DNA from: an uncultured Prevotellaceae bacterium
GTDB lineage: Bacteria; Bacteroidota; Bacteroidia; Bacteroidales; Bacteroidaceae
NCBI GenBank assembly: GCA_947176655.1
Contig: CAMWRK010000063.1
Coordinates: forward strand, 1-10,100
Length of the DNA stretch: 10,100 nt
Direction of reading: 5' to 3'
Under the pieces are notes generated by a model. It worked only from the letters and a program-made list of their open reading frames with translations, ran no database searches and was not told the origin of the DNA. Below, one piece after another: positions 1-6,833 of the stretch; the stretch's first letter is position 1; each line of letters opens with the position of its first letter. The position numbers and the translations under genes are program-made.

Positions 1-91
1 AAGGACGCTGACAGAATTGGATGATGTTAGTATGATTGAAATGGGTATCAGATGTAAAGAACACATTATCACCGTCAAATTTGTAGTTCAT
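1..91 (-). CDS. Calcineurin-like metallophosphoesterase, N-terminal 30 residues (runs off left edge)
   Basis: The reverse strand from an ATG at 91-89 stays open to the window edge and encodes 30 complete codons. Residues 9-17 read NVFFTSDTH, followed by FNHTNIIQFCQRP. This is the first metal-binding motif (D15-x-H17) of the calcineurin-like phosphoesterase fold, in the form typical of small bacterial phosphohydrolases (FTSDxHFGHxNII). In this family the Asp and His bind one of two catalytic metal ions that hydrolyse a phosphoester; the substrate cannot be told from this fragment. The start codon lies inside the end of the upstream phosphoesterase remnant, with a 17-nt overlap in another frame, so the two were probably co-transcribed and coupled. 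The remaining metal motifs (GD, GNH, GHxH) would lie outside the window. Family assignment is firm despite the short length; specific function is unknown. Confidence 0.82.
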   Translation of the reverse strand, partial: MNYKFDGDNVFFTSDTHFNHTNIIQFCQRP

Positions 92-647
92 TGTCTTCTA
101 TTTCTATTATGGCATCCCTACGGAAGCTGGTTTGCTCTCCGTGGAAAGTGTAGCCAAGTTGATTACAGATACACCGGGTATTGCCTATTGTTTTATTTAT
201 GTTTCGATGTGAATGACCGTATATCCAATAGTCTATACGGCTATCAGCAATATAATTGCCAAGCTCTACAGTAAATGCTCCGTTGATTGGACTACCCTTG
301 AACTCATCAGCCATCAGCACAAAAGACGGTACATGATGAGTAGCGACTATAATATGCCGGGCTTTACTTTCAGCCACACTTCGCTCTATGAATTCACGAC
401 ACGTCTCATGTTCCTGATTGAAACGCTGAGCAGAAAGTCGAAACTGTCCGTTGCGTATTCTATGTAAATCTGCAACACCTCGTTCCGTCGGATATTCCTC
501 GTATGGATGAATCTTTGACCATATAGTAGATGCAATAAGATCATTATCCTGAGAGAGAGGAATAACGCAGTTATAGACTGCCTTGACATTAGGGCGAATA
601 TTGAATTCCCAACCTTCGTGAAGATCGTTGATGTCAAAACTCTTGTA
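75..647 (-). pseudogene. N-terminally truncated calcineurin-like metallophosphoesterase (probable pseudogene)
   Basis: One reverse-strand frame is open for 190 codons from 647 to a TGA at 77-75, directly after an in-frame TAA (650-648). It matches the C-terminal two thirds of a metallophosphoesterase: LIASTIWSKI (residues 37-46), VATHHVPSF with the metal-binding THH (103-105), DSRIDYWIYGHSH with GHSH (144-147) and CNQLGY (161-166). The N-terminal third of this family, with the DxH, GD and GNHE metal motifs, is absent; homology starts near the point just after GNHE. No ATG occurs in frame; the first ordinary start is a GTG at 377-375, too late for a working enzyme. The loss could be a real deletion, or partly a frameshift, since an ATG at 663-661 lies one frame away. 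It overlaps the next phosphoesterase by 17 nt. Without half its metal ligands it should be inactive. The family call is confident; pseudogene status is inferred. Confidence 0.75.
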
Positions 648-667
648 TTAATCTATGACGCATACTG

Positions 668-675
668 CAAATTTA
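668..675 (-). promoter_or_regulatory. Promoter-like -7 element TAAATTTG before the phosphoesterase remnant
   Basis: The reverse strand reads TAAATTTG, matching the Bacteroidetes sigma -7 consensus TAnnTTTG, followed by CAGTATG. No clear -33 TTTG was found. It lies in the 130-nt spacer between the GNAT gene and the phosphoesterase remnant, which otherwise shows no gene or clear terminator hairpin. It could give the phosphoesterase pair a promoter separate from the his cluster. A chance match in AT-rich DNA is possible. Confidence 0.4.
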
Positions 676-777
676 CTCTTCTCATAACTATTCATTTGAG
701 ATGACGGCTTGATTCAATTTATCAGTAATACAAACAGAAAAATCACTCCAAATTCCATTCAATCACCATGCAAATTT

Positions 778-1296
778 TTAACGAGTAGTCCCAACTGATT
801 TATAAGAATGTTGAAAAACAATAGCATCCATATATTCACCATCCATCAGAAACCATTCTTGCAATACGGCAGTAGCGTCATAACCGGCTCTGTCAAACAG
901 AAGGCGCCCATTATAATTATCTACTGCAACAATTGCATAAAGTTGAAACAGACCTTGTTGGCGTGCATAGTGTTCTGCTTCTCTCAATGCGCCGGTTGCC
1001 ACTCCCCTACCCTGGACTTCCGGTAGCAGAGCTATACCAACCTGGGCTCGACTATGTTTAGCACTTAAATCTGTTATATCAAGAAAACCGCAAGCACAAC
1101 CGTTCTGCGGGTTCATAATAGTCAAACGAACCTGCGAATCTGTATATAAATCTCCAGAGCTATTTTCTATATATTGTTTCAACGCAAAACACGAGAGTGG
1201 AACTGTTGTGCTACTGTAACGAAATATTGCCGCGTCATTTTCAACAATATACATCAAGTCCAAGTCTTCCGGCTCAACAGCTCTCAGATACTTCAT
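778..1296 (-). CDS. GNAT-family N-acetyltransferase (SpeG-like)
   Basis: This 172-residue protein is a GCN5-related N-acetyltransferase, which moves an acetyl group from acetyl-CoA to an amine; the substrate is not evident. It opens with LRAVEPEDLDLMYIVEND, characteristic of the spermidine acetyltransferase-like (SpeG/RimJ) branch. The acetyl-CoA motif A is VGIALLPEVQGRGVATGAL, with the Q-x-x-G-x-A signature at residues 95-100. A typical C-terminal motif follows (AVDNYNGRLLFDRAGY, residues 124-139). I chose the ATG at 1296-1294 because the family begins just before LRA; an ATG at 1305-1303 adds three residues, and a longer frame to 1356 is unlikely. Either start lies inside the 3' end of the upstream membrane-protein gene (23-32 nt overlap), which implies translational coupling. 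It is the last gene of the minus-strand cluster led by hisG. GNAT membership is certain; calling it spermidine acetyltransferase would be a guess. Confidence 0.88.
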   Translation of the reverse strand: MKYLRAVEPEDLDLMYIVENDAAIFRYSSTTVPLSCFALKQYIENSSGDLYTDSQVRLTIMNPQNGCACGFLDITDLSAKHSRAQVGIALLPEVQGRGVATGALREAEHYARQQGLFQLYAIVAVDNYNGRLLFDRAGYDATAVLQEWFLMDGEYMDAIVFQHSYKSVGTTR

Positions 1297-1666
1297 CTGC
1301 GTCATCTTTAGTGTATGAGCTAGAAACGATGCTTTTGTACTTAATAATGTACACAAGACTAATCATAGACAAAAGCCACACAAGATTATCACTTCCTTCA
1401 TTACCAATATTCATATAGTAATCACAGATTACCATCAATGCAGCTACATTCAAAGCCAACATCAATACAATAGGCTTTGACTTCAGGAGTGTAAAAGCAG
1501 ATACCATTGATGCCAAAGACACAAGCACCACAACAAACCGTTCAATATATGCCACATAAGGAGAAAGTACCATACTATATCCTTCATTCTGCAACCCCTC
1601 CATAAGAAGTGTGCAGATGATAACCACAATAGGCATCAATATGTAAATAACACGTAAGCGCTTCAT
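1274..1666 (-). CDS. Small four-helix integral membrane protein of unknown function
   Basis: I do not recognise a named family. The 130-residue product starts with basic residues (MKRLR) and has four hydrophobic stretches at about residues 6-22, 43-62, 65-84 and 93-109. Short polar loops separate them, and a hydrophilic, acidic C-terminal tail follows (KDDADEVSESC). This suggests a small inner-membrane protein with both ends probably in the cytoplasm. It has no visible catalytic motif. It starts 20 nt after the recR stop codon and its 3' end overlaps the GNAT gene, so it sits inside the transcription unit rather than being a spurious frame. The ATG at 1666-1664 is the natural start. Coding status is supported by the hydrophobic pattern, lack of any competing frame and tight packing; function is unknown. 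Confidence 0.72.
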   Translation of the reverse strand: MKRLRVIYILMPIVVIICTLLMEGLQNEGYSMVLSPYVAYIERFVVVLVSLASMVSAFTLLKSKPIVLMLALNVAALMVICDYYMNIGNEGSDNLVWLLSMISLVYIIKYKSIVSSSYTKDDADEVSESC

Positions 1667-1686
1667 AAATTATAGAATAAAAATGT

Positions 1687-2349
1687 TTATACTGAAAAGG
1701 GTATTCGTCCGGCCAATGCCCGCCCTAACGTTGCCTCGTCCGTGTGCTGCAACTCGTCATTCTGAGCTACTCCTCTTGCTATTATTGTAATTCCTGGCAT
1801 TACAAAATGGACGTGTTCCATTGACTTCACATTTGAATCAACACTTTGCTTAAGCTGCAATAGACGTCTATATATAAAATAATTAGTCGTATCACCTTCC
1901 ATTGTTGGACTTAATGCCAGTATGACTTCCTCAATACCTCCGGCAGCAACTCGTTCTACCAGACTCTGTATATGCAGATTACTCGGCCCTATGCCATCCA
2001 CCGGGCTTATCACCCCCCCAAGCACATGATACAGGCCACGATACAGATTGGTGGATTCTATGGCCATCACATCTTGTATATTCTCCACCACACATAGTTG
2101 TGAACTATCACGTTTGGGGTTTGAACATATCTCACACACATCTGTGTCAGAGATGTTATGGCACATACAACAATACTTCACCTCAGCACGCAACACAGAA
2201 AGAGCCTCTGTAAGAGTTGCTGTCACTCTTGCATCCTGACGTAAAAGGTGCAATACAAGACGCAGAGCTGTTTTACGTCCTATGCCAGGAAGACACGACA
2301 CTTCGTCTACAGCCCTCTGGAGCAGATGCGAAGAAAAGTTTGTTGTCAT
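1687..2349 (-). CDS. recR: Recombination mediator protein RecR
   Basis: RecR works with RecO (and RecF) to load RecA onto single-stranded DNA coated with SSB during gap repair. The 220-residue protein shows the family's full order: an N-terminal helix-hairpin-helix (LPGIGRKTALRL, residues 20-31); a four-cysteine zinc finger with C60-x2-C63 and C72-x2-C75; a Toprim domain beginning at CVVENIQDVMAIE (86-98) and containing ILALSPTMEGDTTNYFIYR; and the C-terminal segment DELQHTDEATLGRALAGR. The length is slightly above the usual 200 or so residues. The start ATG overlaps the hisB stop codon as ATGA, so ribosomes finishing hisB can restart on recR, and expression is probably tied to the histidine operon. 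The usual GLPVGG-type sequence before the C-terminal motif reads GVAQND here, a modest divergence. Identification is secure. Confidence 0.97.
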   Translation of the reverse strand: MTTNFSSHLLQRAVDEVSCLPGIGRKTALRLVLHLLRQDARVTATLTEALSVLRAEVKYCCMCHNISDTDVCEICSNPKRDSSQLCVVENIQDVMAIESTNLYRGLYHVLGGVISPVDGIGPSNLHIQSLVERVAAGGIEEVILALSPTMEGDTTNYFIYRRLLQLKQSVDSNVKSMEHVHFVMPGITIIARGVAQNDELQHTDEATLGRALAGRIPFSV

Positions 2350-3416
2350 AGCACCCCTTTGCTTGATGGCAGATTGAAATGCTCTACATCACGTTTAACA
2401 GCCATCTTTACAGCACGCGCAAAAGCCTTAAATATCCCTTCTATCTTATGATGCTCATTCTCTCCTTCTGCCTTAATATTCAGGTTCATTCCGGCACTGT
2501 CCGAAAGACTTTTAAAGAAATGCAAAAACATTTCCGTTGGCATCTCGCCGATTTTTTCCCTTTTGAACTCTGCATCCCATACTAACCACGGACGTCCCCC
2601 AAAATCGAGGCTAACGCGACACAAGCAATCATCCATTGGCAGGCAATAGCCATATCGTTCCACTCCCCTCTTGTCCCCGAGTGCCTTTGCCAGACATTCT
2701 CCCAAAGCCAAAGCTGTATCCTCTATGGTATGATGCTCATCCACATGCAGATCACCACGACACCTTATACATAGATCCATGTTACCATGACGTGCTATCT
2801 GCTCCAGCATGTGGTCAAAAAATCCTAATCCCGTACTTATCTCGCTTTTCCCATTACCATCAAGTCCAACACTCACCTCTATATCAGTCTCATGCGTAGT
2901 ACGACGTACAGAAGCAACACGGTCTCCAGCAAAAACCATTTCCGAGATTCGTTTCCAATCCATACCATCACCTATTATCAGACTTTTACAACCAAGATTA
3001 GCTGCCAGCATGGCATCAGTCTGCCTATCTCCAATAACATACGAATGCTCCATATCAACCTCCGGGTCATTCATGTAGGCAGTAAGCATGGCTGTACCAG
3101 GTTTACGCGTAGGAAGATTATCCTGCGGAAAAGAGCGATCTATATGTTGAGCATCAAACTCAACCCCTTCTCCACGCAAGATATCCAACATCATATTATG
3201 CGTAGGCATGAAATCGGATTCCGGATATGAGTCCGTTCCAAGACCATCCTGATTACTGACAAGCACCATTCTGTAATCAGTATGATGTGCCAAAAACGAC
3301 AATGCCCCTATAGCACCAGGCAGAAAACGAAACTTGGCAAAAGAATCTATCTGCTCGTCCTCCGGCTCACAAAGTATTGTACCATCGCGGTCTATAAACA
3401 ATATTCTCTTAGACAT
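2346..3416 (-). CDS. hisB: Bifunctional histidinol-phosphatase / imidazoleglycerol-phosphate dehydratase
   Basis: The 356-residue protein joins two enzymes of histidine synthesis, much as E. coli HisB (355 residues) does. The N-terminal HAD phosphatase (about 1-165) has the nucleophile motif FIDRDGT with D9 and D11, VSNQDGLG (53-60), RKP at 104-106 and the metal motif VIGDRQTD (127-134); it hydrolyses histidinol phosphate. The C-terminal dehydratase (about 168-356) has the metal-binding histidine motifs DHML (201-204), DEHHTIEDTA (226-235) and EHHKIEG (321-327). The zinc loop of the E. coli phosphatase (C93, H95, C101, C103) is missing: the same positions are D, S, L and T. I use the ATG at 3416-3414, since an upstream in-frame TTG at 3437 would add seven residues unlike the family. 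A minimal ATG-TAG lies 11 nt upstream. The stop overlaps recR. Identification is secure. Confidence 0.96.
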   Translation of the reverse strand: MSKRILFIDRDGTILCEPEDEQIDSFAKFRFLPGAIGALSFLAHHTDYRMVLVSNQDGLGTDSYPESDFMPTHNMMLDILRGEGVEFDAQHIDRSFPQDNLPTRKPGTAMLTAYMNDPEVDMEHSYVIGDRQTDAMLAANLGCKSLIIGDGMDWKRISEMVFAGDRVASVRRTTHETDIEVSVGLDGNGKSEISTGLGFFDHMLEQIARHGNMDLCIRCRGDLHVDEHHTIEDTALALGECLAKALGDKRGVERYGYCLPMDDCLCRVSLDFGGRPWLVWDAEFKREKIGEMPTEMFLHFFKSLSDSAGMNLNIKAEGENEHHKIEGIFKAFARAVKMAVKRDVEHFNLPSSKGVL

Positions 3417-3463
3417 AAGATCTACATTTCGTGCCAATCAAACACATTTATGAATATCACATA

Positions 3464-4507
3464 TTACATTGTCTTCATTCCGTAACTGCGCAATGCCCCC
3501 AGCAACTCATTATTTTCTTCCTTGGAGCCGATAGTTATGCGCAGAGCATTCCTGCACAATGCCACACGACTGCGGTTGCGTACAATAATGCCCTTATCCA
3601 CCAAATAACTATAAATAGCATCGGCATCCGTAACTTTCACAAGCACGAAATTGGCCGAAGACGGATACACTTTCTCTACCATAGGAAGTTCCATCAGACA
3701 TGGAAGCATGTTCTTGCGTTCATGCCGAACATCATTTATCCATCGCTCAAGTTTCAGCATCTGCGACAACAATTCCTGCGCAGCATGTTGCGTGAGCATG
3801 TTGACATTATACGGATACTTTACTTTGTTGAATAAAGATATTATCTCCTCTGATGCAAAAGCCATGCCCAAACGTATGCCAGCCGATGCCCAAGCCTTTG
3901 AGAAAGTATTTAAGACAATCATTCTTGGAAAATATCCCAAATACTTACGCATTGGAGTCAAGTCGGAGAAATCGCCATACGCCTCGTCCACAACCACCAC
4001 GCCAGTAAACTCAGTAAGGATTTTCTTCAACTCCAGCCTGTCCATATCGTTACCGGTAGGATTGTTTGGACTACATATCCATATAACCTTAGTATGCTCG
4101 TCACATGCTTGTAGCAATGCTTCCGCAGACATGACGTATTCATCTGACAAACATACAGTTCTATATTCCACATCATTAATATCGGCACACACTTTATACA
4201 TCCCGTATGTAGGTTCTATGGCAACGACATTATCCACCCTCGGTTCGCAGAATATACGGTATACCAGATCTATAGCCTCGTCACTTCCGTTTCCAAGGAA
4301 GATTTTTTCTACAGGCACTTCTTTCACCACGGAAATACTCTGCTTGAGTTTCTCCTGCATAGGATCCGGATAACGATTGTAAGGAGCATTGTATGCACTT
4401 TCGTTGGCATCAAGGAAAACATGTGCCGCACGTCCCTTGAACTCGTCTCTGGCACATGAATATGGTTTCAAAGCCAATATGTTCTTTCTTACTAGCGATT
4501 CTATCAT
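3464..4507 (-). CDS. hisC: Histidinol-phosphate aminotransferase
   Basis: HisC is a cytoplasmic pyridoxal-phosphate enzyme that transfers an amino group from glutamate to imidazole-acetol phosphate, giving histidinol phosphate, the substrate of the HisB phosphatase next door. The 347-residue product has normal family length. It shows LDANESAYNAPYNRYPDP (32-49), the cofactor-phosphate site GNGSDEAIDL (72-81), WICSPNNPTGN (143-153), VVVDEAYGDF (171-180) with the Asp that pairs with the PLP ring nitrogen, and the catalytic lysine K204 in NTFSKAWASAGIRLG (200-214). Near the C-terminus RNALRITIGS provides the substrate-carboxylate arginine. The ATG at 4507-4505 lies 20 nt after the hisD stop, and 47 nt separate its stop from hisB, the widest gap in the his genes. 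No oddities were seen. Confidence 0.97.
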   Translation of the reverse strand: MIESLVRKNILALKPYSCARDEFKGRAAHVFLDANESAYNAPYNRYPDPMQEKLKQSISVVKEVPVEKIFLGNGSDEAIDLVYRIFCEPRVDNVVAIEPTYGMYKVCADINDVEYRTVCLSDEYVMSAEALLQACDEHTKVIWICSPNNPTGNDMDRLELKKILTEFTGVVVVDEAYGDFSDLTPMRKYLGYFPRMIVLNTFSKAWASAGIRLGMAFASEEIISLFNKVKYPYNVNMLTQHAAQELLSQMLKLERWINDVRHERKNMLPCLMELPMVEKVYPSSANFVLVKVTDADAIYSYLVDKGIIVRNRSRVALCRNALRITIGSKEENNELLGALRSYGMKTM

Positions 4508-4527
4508 AAACTAAACATATATTCTAT

Positions 4528-5805
4528 TCAATTATTCATCCTCAAAGTCATGGCTCTGCGATGGGCGTCAAGACTTTCTGCCTCTGCCATCACTTCTACA
4601 GCACGTCCGATACTATTGATTCCCTCGCGCGTCAGATGCTGAAATGTAATTTTCCGGCAGAAACTGTCCAGATTAACACCACTATAAGCTTTGGCGTATC
4701 CACTTGTCGGCAACGTATGATTAGTGCCAGAAGCATAATCGCCAGCACTTTCACAACTGTAATGTCCCAAGAAAACACTGCCAGCATTGATTACCTTATC
4801 CTCCCAATCCATGGCACTGTCCATTGCAACAATAAGGTGTTCGGGAGCATATTCATTACATATATCGAACGCTTCCTGGATGTCACGAAGTACAACGATA
4901 CAACTATGCTCCAGCGAACGCTTTGCCATATTCTTTCTTGGCAGAGATTCCAGCTGATTCTCCACTTCACGACTGACAGCTTCAGCTACAGCCTCGCTGT
5001 CCGTGAACAATATGCTCTGCGAATCCACTCCATGCTCAGCTTGACTAAGCATATCTGCGGCAACATACTCCGGATGACATGTTTTGTCCGCTACAATGGC
5101 AACTTCGGACGGACCGGCTGGCATATCTATTGCTACATCAGTCATGCTTACCTGCTGTTTTGCACACATCACATACTGATTGCCCGGTCCGAATATCTTG
5201 CTTACACGTGGCACAGACTCCGTCCCATACGCCATTGCTCCTATGGCTTGGACACCGCCACACTTATATATACTATTGACACCGGCCACCCCAGCCGCAA
5301 ACAATATGGCCGGATGCAGTGTTCCGTCTCTTGAAGGCGGAGAGCAGAGAACAATTTCCGAACAACCGGCTATCCTCGCCGGAGCGGCAAGCATCAACAC
5401 TGTACTGAAGAGTGGTGCCGTTCCTCCTGGGATATAAAGTCCGACTTTTTCTATCGCCACGGATTTCTGCCGACAAAATACACCTGGAGCCGTCTCAACG
5501 CAGACAGTATTCATGCGCTGAGCCTCGTGGAAACGTGTGATATTGGTATGTGCCAACCTAATGGCACTTTTCAAATCCGCACTTATCATAGTCTCTGCGA
5601 CACGCAACTCCTCATCTGTCACACGCAACGATTCGAGTTCTGCCTTGTCGAACATGACCTCATAGCGCAACACTGCCTCATCACCATGCTCGCGCACATC
5701 CTTCAGCACAGCCGCCACAGTAGCTCCAAGATCTGCGGCATCCTTTTGCGGACGACGCAGAAACCTCTCATGCTCTTCCTTCTTGGGATATTGTATGATG
5801 TTCAT
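4528..5805 (-). CDS. hisD: Histidinol dehydrogenase
   Basis: HisD is the zinc-dependent enzyme that oxidises histidinol to histidine in two NAD-dependent steps, the end of the pathway. The 425-residue protein has the expected length and all key residues. Zinc ligands are Q255 and H258 in DMLSQAEHG, D356 in GDYASGTNHTLPT and H415 in DAHRRAMTLR. The catalytic pair is E322-H323 in YAPEHL. Other family signatures are VGLYIPGGTAP (121-131), KCGGVQAIGAMAYGTE (181-196), KIFGPGNQYV (203-212) and IDMPAGPSE (226-234). The ATG at 5805-5803 lies 16 nt after the hisG stop, with no obvious Shine-Dalgarno sequence, as is usual in this phylum. It sits between hisG and hisC in a single transcription unit. Identification is secure. 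Confidence 0.98.
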   Translation of the reverse strand: MNIIQYPKKEEHERFLRRPQKDAADLGATVAAVLKDVREHGDEAVLRYEVMFDKAELESLRVTDEELRVAETMISADLKSAIRLAHTNITRFHEAQRMNTVCVETAPGVFCRQKSVAIEKVGLYIPGGTAPLFSTVLMLAAPARIAGCSEIVLCSPPSRDGTLHPAILFAAGVAGVNSIYKCGGVQAIGAMAYGTESVPRVSKIFGPGNQYVMCAKQQVSMTDVAIDMPAGPSEVAIVADKTCHPEYVAADMLSQAEHGVDSQSILFTDSEAVAEAVSREVENQLESLPRKNMAKRSLEHSCIVVLRDIQEAFDICNEYAPEHLIVAMDSAMDWEDKVINAGSVFLGHYSCESAGDYASGTNHTLPTSGYAKAYSGVNLDSFCRKITFQHLTREGINSIGRAVEVMAEAESLDAHRRAMTLRMNN

Positions 5806-5821
5806 GCAACAGGAAAGAATG

Positions 5822-6673
5822 CTAAATTATCATCTTTTCAATCGGCATAACAAGTATTCCTTGAGCGCCAAGTTCTTTCAGACGTGAAATTATATCCCAG
5901 AAAGACTTTTCCTCTACCACAGTATGGATGCTGCTCCATCCTTCTGTAGCCAACGGCATAATGGTTGGAGATTTCGCTCCAGGCAATACATCCACAATAT
6001 CAGGAATACGCTCAGTAGGCACATTCATAAGAACATATTTTTTGTTCTCTGCGGCTTTCACTGCTTCTATGCGGAAAAGCAATTCATCCAGAATGGCACG
6101 CTTCTCTGAAGACAGATGTGGGTTGCCAATGAGCAAAGCCTCGCTCTGCATCACCACCTCTACCTCAGCCAGATTGTTACTTACCAATGTGCTACCGCTG
6201 CTCACGATATCAAATATAGCATCGGACAGTCCAATACCAGGACTGATCTCAACAGAGCCTGTAATTACATGTATATCTGCCGTAATTTGGTTTTCATGAA
6301 GGAACCTGCGCAAAATATTTGGATATGATGTCGCAATCTTTTTCCCTTCAAACCAGCCAATACCGGTATACTTGACGGCCTTTGGTATGGCCAAAGACAT
6401 CCGGCAACGCGAAAAACCCAAAGGACGGATAATATCGGCAGATTCCTGTCGTTCCTCAAACTCGTTGCGACCGACGACACCCAGATCCGTAACACCAGTC
6501 GCCACACACTGCGGAATATCATCATCTCTGAGGTATAACACCTCTATAGGAAAATCAGCGCTTTGAACCAATAGCGTACGCCGGCTTGTGCTGACCTTTA
6601 TGCCAGCCTCGGCCAACAATGACATAGTATCCTCAAAGAGTCTCCCCTTAGACTGAACGGCAATTCTTATCAT
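5822..6673 (-). CDS. hisG: ATP phosphoribosyltransferase, long form with regulatory domain
   Basis: HisG joins ATP and PRPP to make phosphoribosyl-ATP, the first and controlling step of histidine synthesis. At 283 residues it is the long form: a two-lobed catalytic core plus a C-terminal ferredoxin-like domain (about 207-283) that binds histidine for feedback inhibition, so no HisZ partner is expected. Visible motifs are the start IRIAVQSKGRL (2-12), DLGVVGRNEFEE (63-74) and the PRPP-binding segment SVEISPGIGLSDAIFDIVSSGSTL, about residues 140-163. The usual D-I-V-T-T-G-x-T-L reads D-I-V-S-S-G-S-T-L, a mild change. It is the first gene of the his cluster. Its leader is only about 40 nt and holds no His-codon leader peptide, so attenuation of the enterobacterial kind is unlikely and feedback on the enzyme is probably the main control. 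Identification is secure. Confidence 0.97.
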   Translation of the reverse strand: MIRIAVQSKGRLFEDTMSLLAEAGIKVSTSRRTLLVQSADFPIEVLYLRDDDIPQCVATGVTDLGVVGRNEFEERQESADIIRPLGFSRCRMSLAIPKAVKYTGIGWFEGKKIATSYPNILRRFLHENQITADIHVITGSVEISPGIGLSDAIFDIVSSGSTLVSNNLAEVEVVMQSEALLIGNPHLSSEKRAILDELLFRIEAVKAAENKKYVLMNVPTERIPDIVDVLPGAKSPTIMPLATEGWSSIHTVVEEKSFWDIISRLKELGAQGILVMPIEKMII

Positions 6674-6717
6674 TTTATGTCCTGTGTATTATTATTGAAA
6701 TTACTACTCTTTAATTG

Positions 6718-6725
6718 CAAAGGTA
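6718..6725 (-). promoter_or_regulatory. Promoter -7 element (TACCTTTG) of the hisG operon
   Basis: The reverse strand reads TACCTTTG followed by CAAT, an exact match to the Bacteroidetes -7 consensus TAnnTTTG. It is correctly placed 45 nt upstream of the hisG ATG. I see no good -33 TTTG at the expected 19-20 nt spacing. Transcription would begin near 6712, giving a leader too short for a classical attenuator or riboswitch. Confidence 0.68.
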
Positions 6726-6789
6726 CGTATTTTTCCATTTAATCTGCACATTTTGACAAGTGTTATTCGGTGATGCCGGAAAAAATATC

Positions 6790-6797
6790 TAACTTCG
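6790..6797 (+). promoter_or_regulatory. Promoter -7-like element (TAACTTCG) of udk
   Basis: TAACTTCG followed by TAGC matches TAnnTTTG with one change (T to C). Exactly 20 nt upstream is TTCG (6766-6769), which resembles the -33 TTTG with the same single change. The element lies 36 nt before the udk start codon and points away from the hisG promoter. The shared deviation from consensus suggests a weaker promoter, but this is inference. Confidence 0.5.
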
Positions 6798-6833
6798 TAG
6801 CACAAATCCAATAACGTCCCAACATTCATCCCA

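Noticed and set aside
386..637. Open reading frame of 83 codons on the minus strand
   Set aside because: It is an alternative frame of the phosphoesterase remnant, which in its own frame gives clear family motifs across the same bases.
699..770. Short minus-strand frames in the spacer (a start at 770-768, and a neighbouring frame reading WSDFSVCITDKLNQAVISNE) that might be a decayed gene
   Set aside because: Both are under 30 codons and I recognise no family, so there is too little to call even a remnant.
666..777. Direct repeat TGCAAATTT at 666-674 and 769-777 flanking the spacer, as a possible insertion or deletion scar
   Set aside because: Only nine AT-rich bases, with no recognisable inserted element between; too short to separate from chance.
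1670..1690. TATAAT-like sequence between recR and the membrane protein on the minus strand
   Set aside because: It resembles the E. coli -10 element, but Bacteroidetes housekeeping promoters use TAnnTTTG, and AT-rich gaps give such matches by chance.
3651..4373. Long plus-strand frame of 240 codons opposite hisC, and a similar one of 257 codons opposite hisD (4561-5334)
   Set aside because: They lie wholly antisense to well-conserved enzymes and their translations show no domain or plausible composition.
6674..6717. Search for a histidine leader peptide, T-box or attenuator before hisG
   Set aside because: The predicted leader is about 40 nt, has no run of His codons and no terminator-type hairpin.
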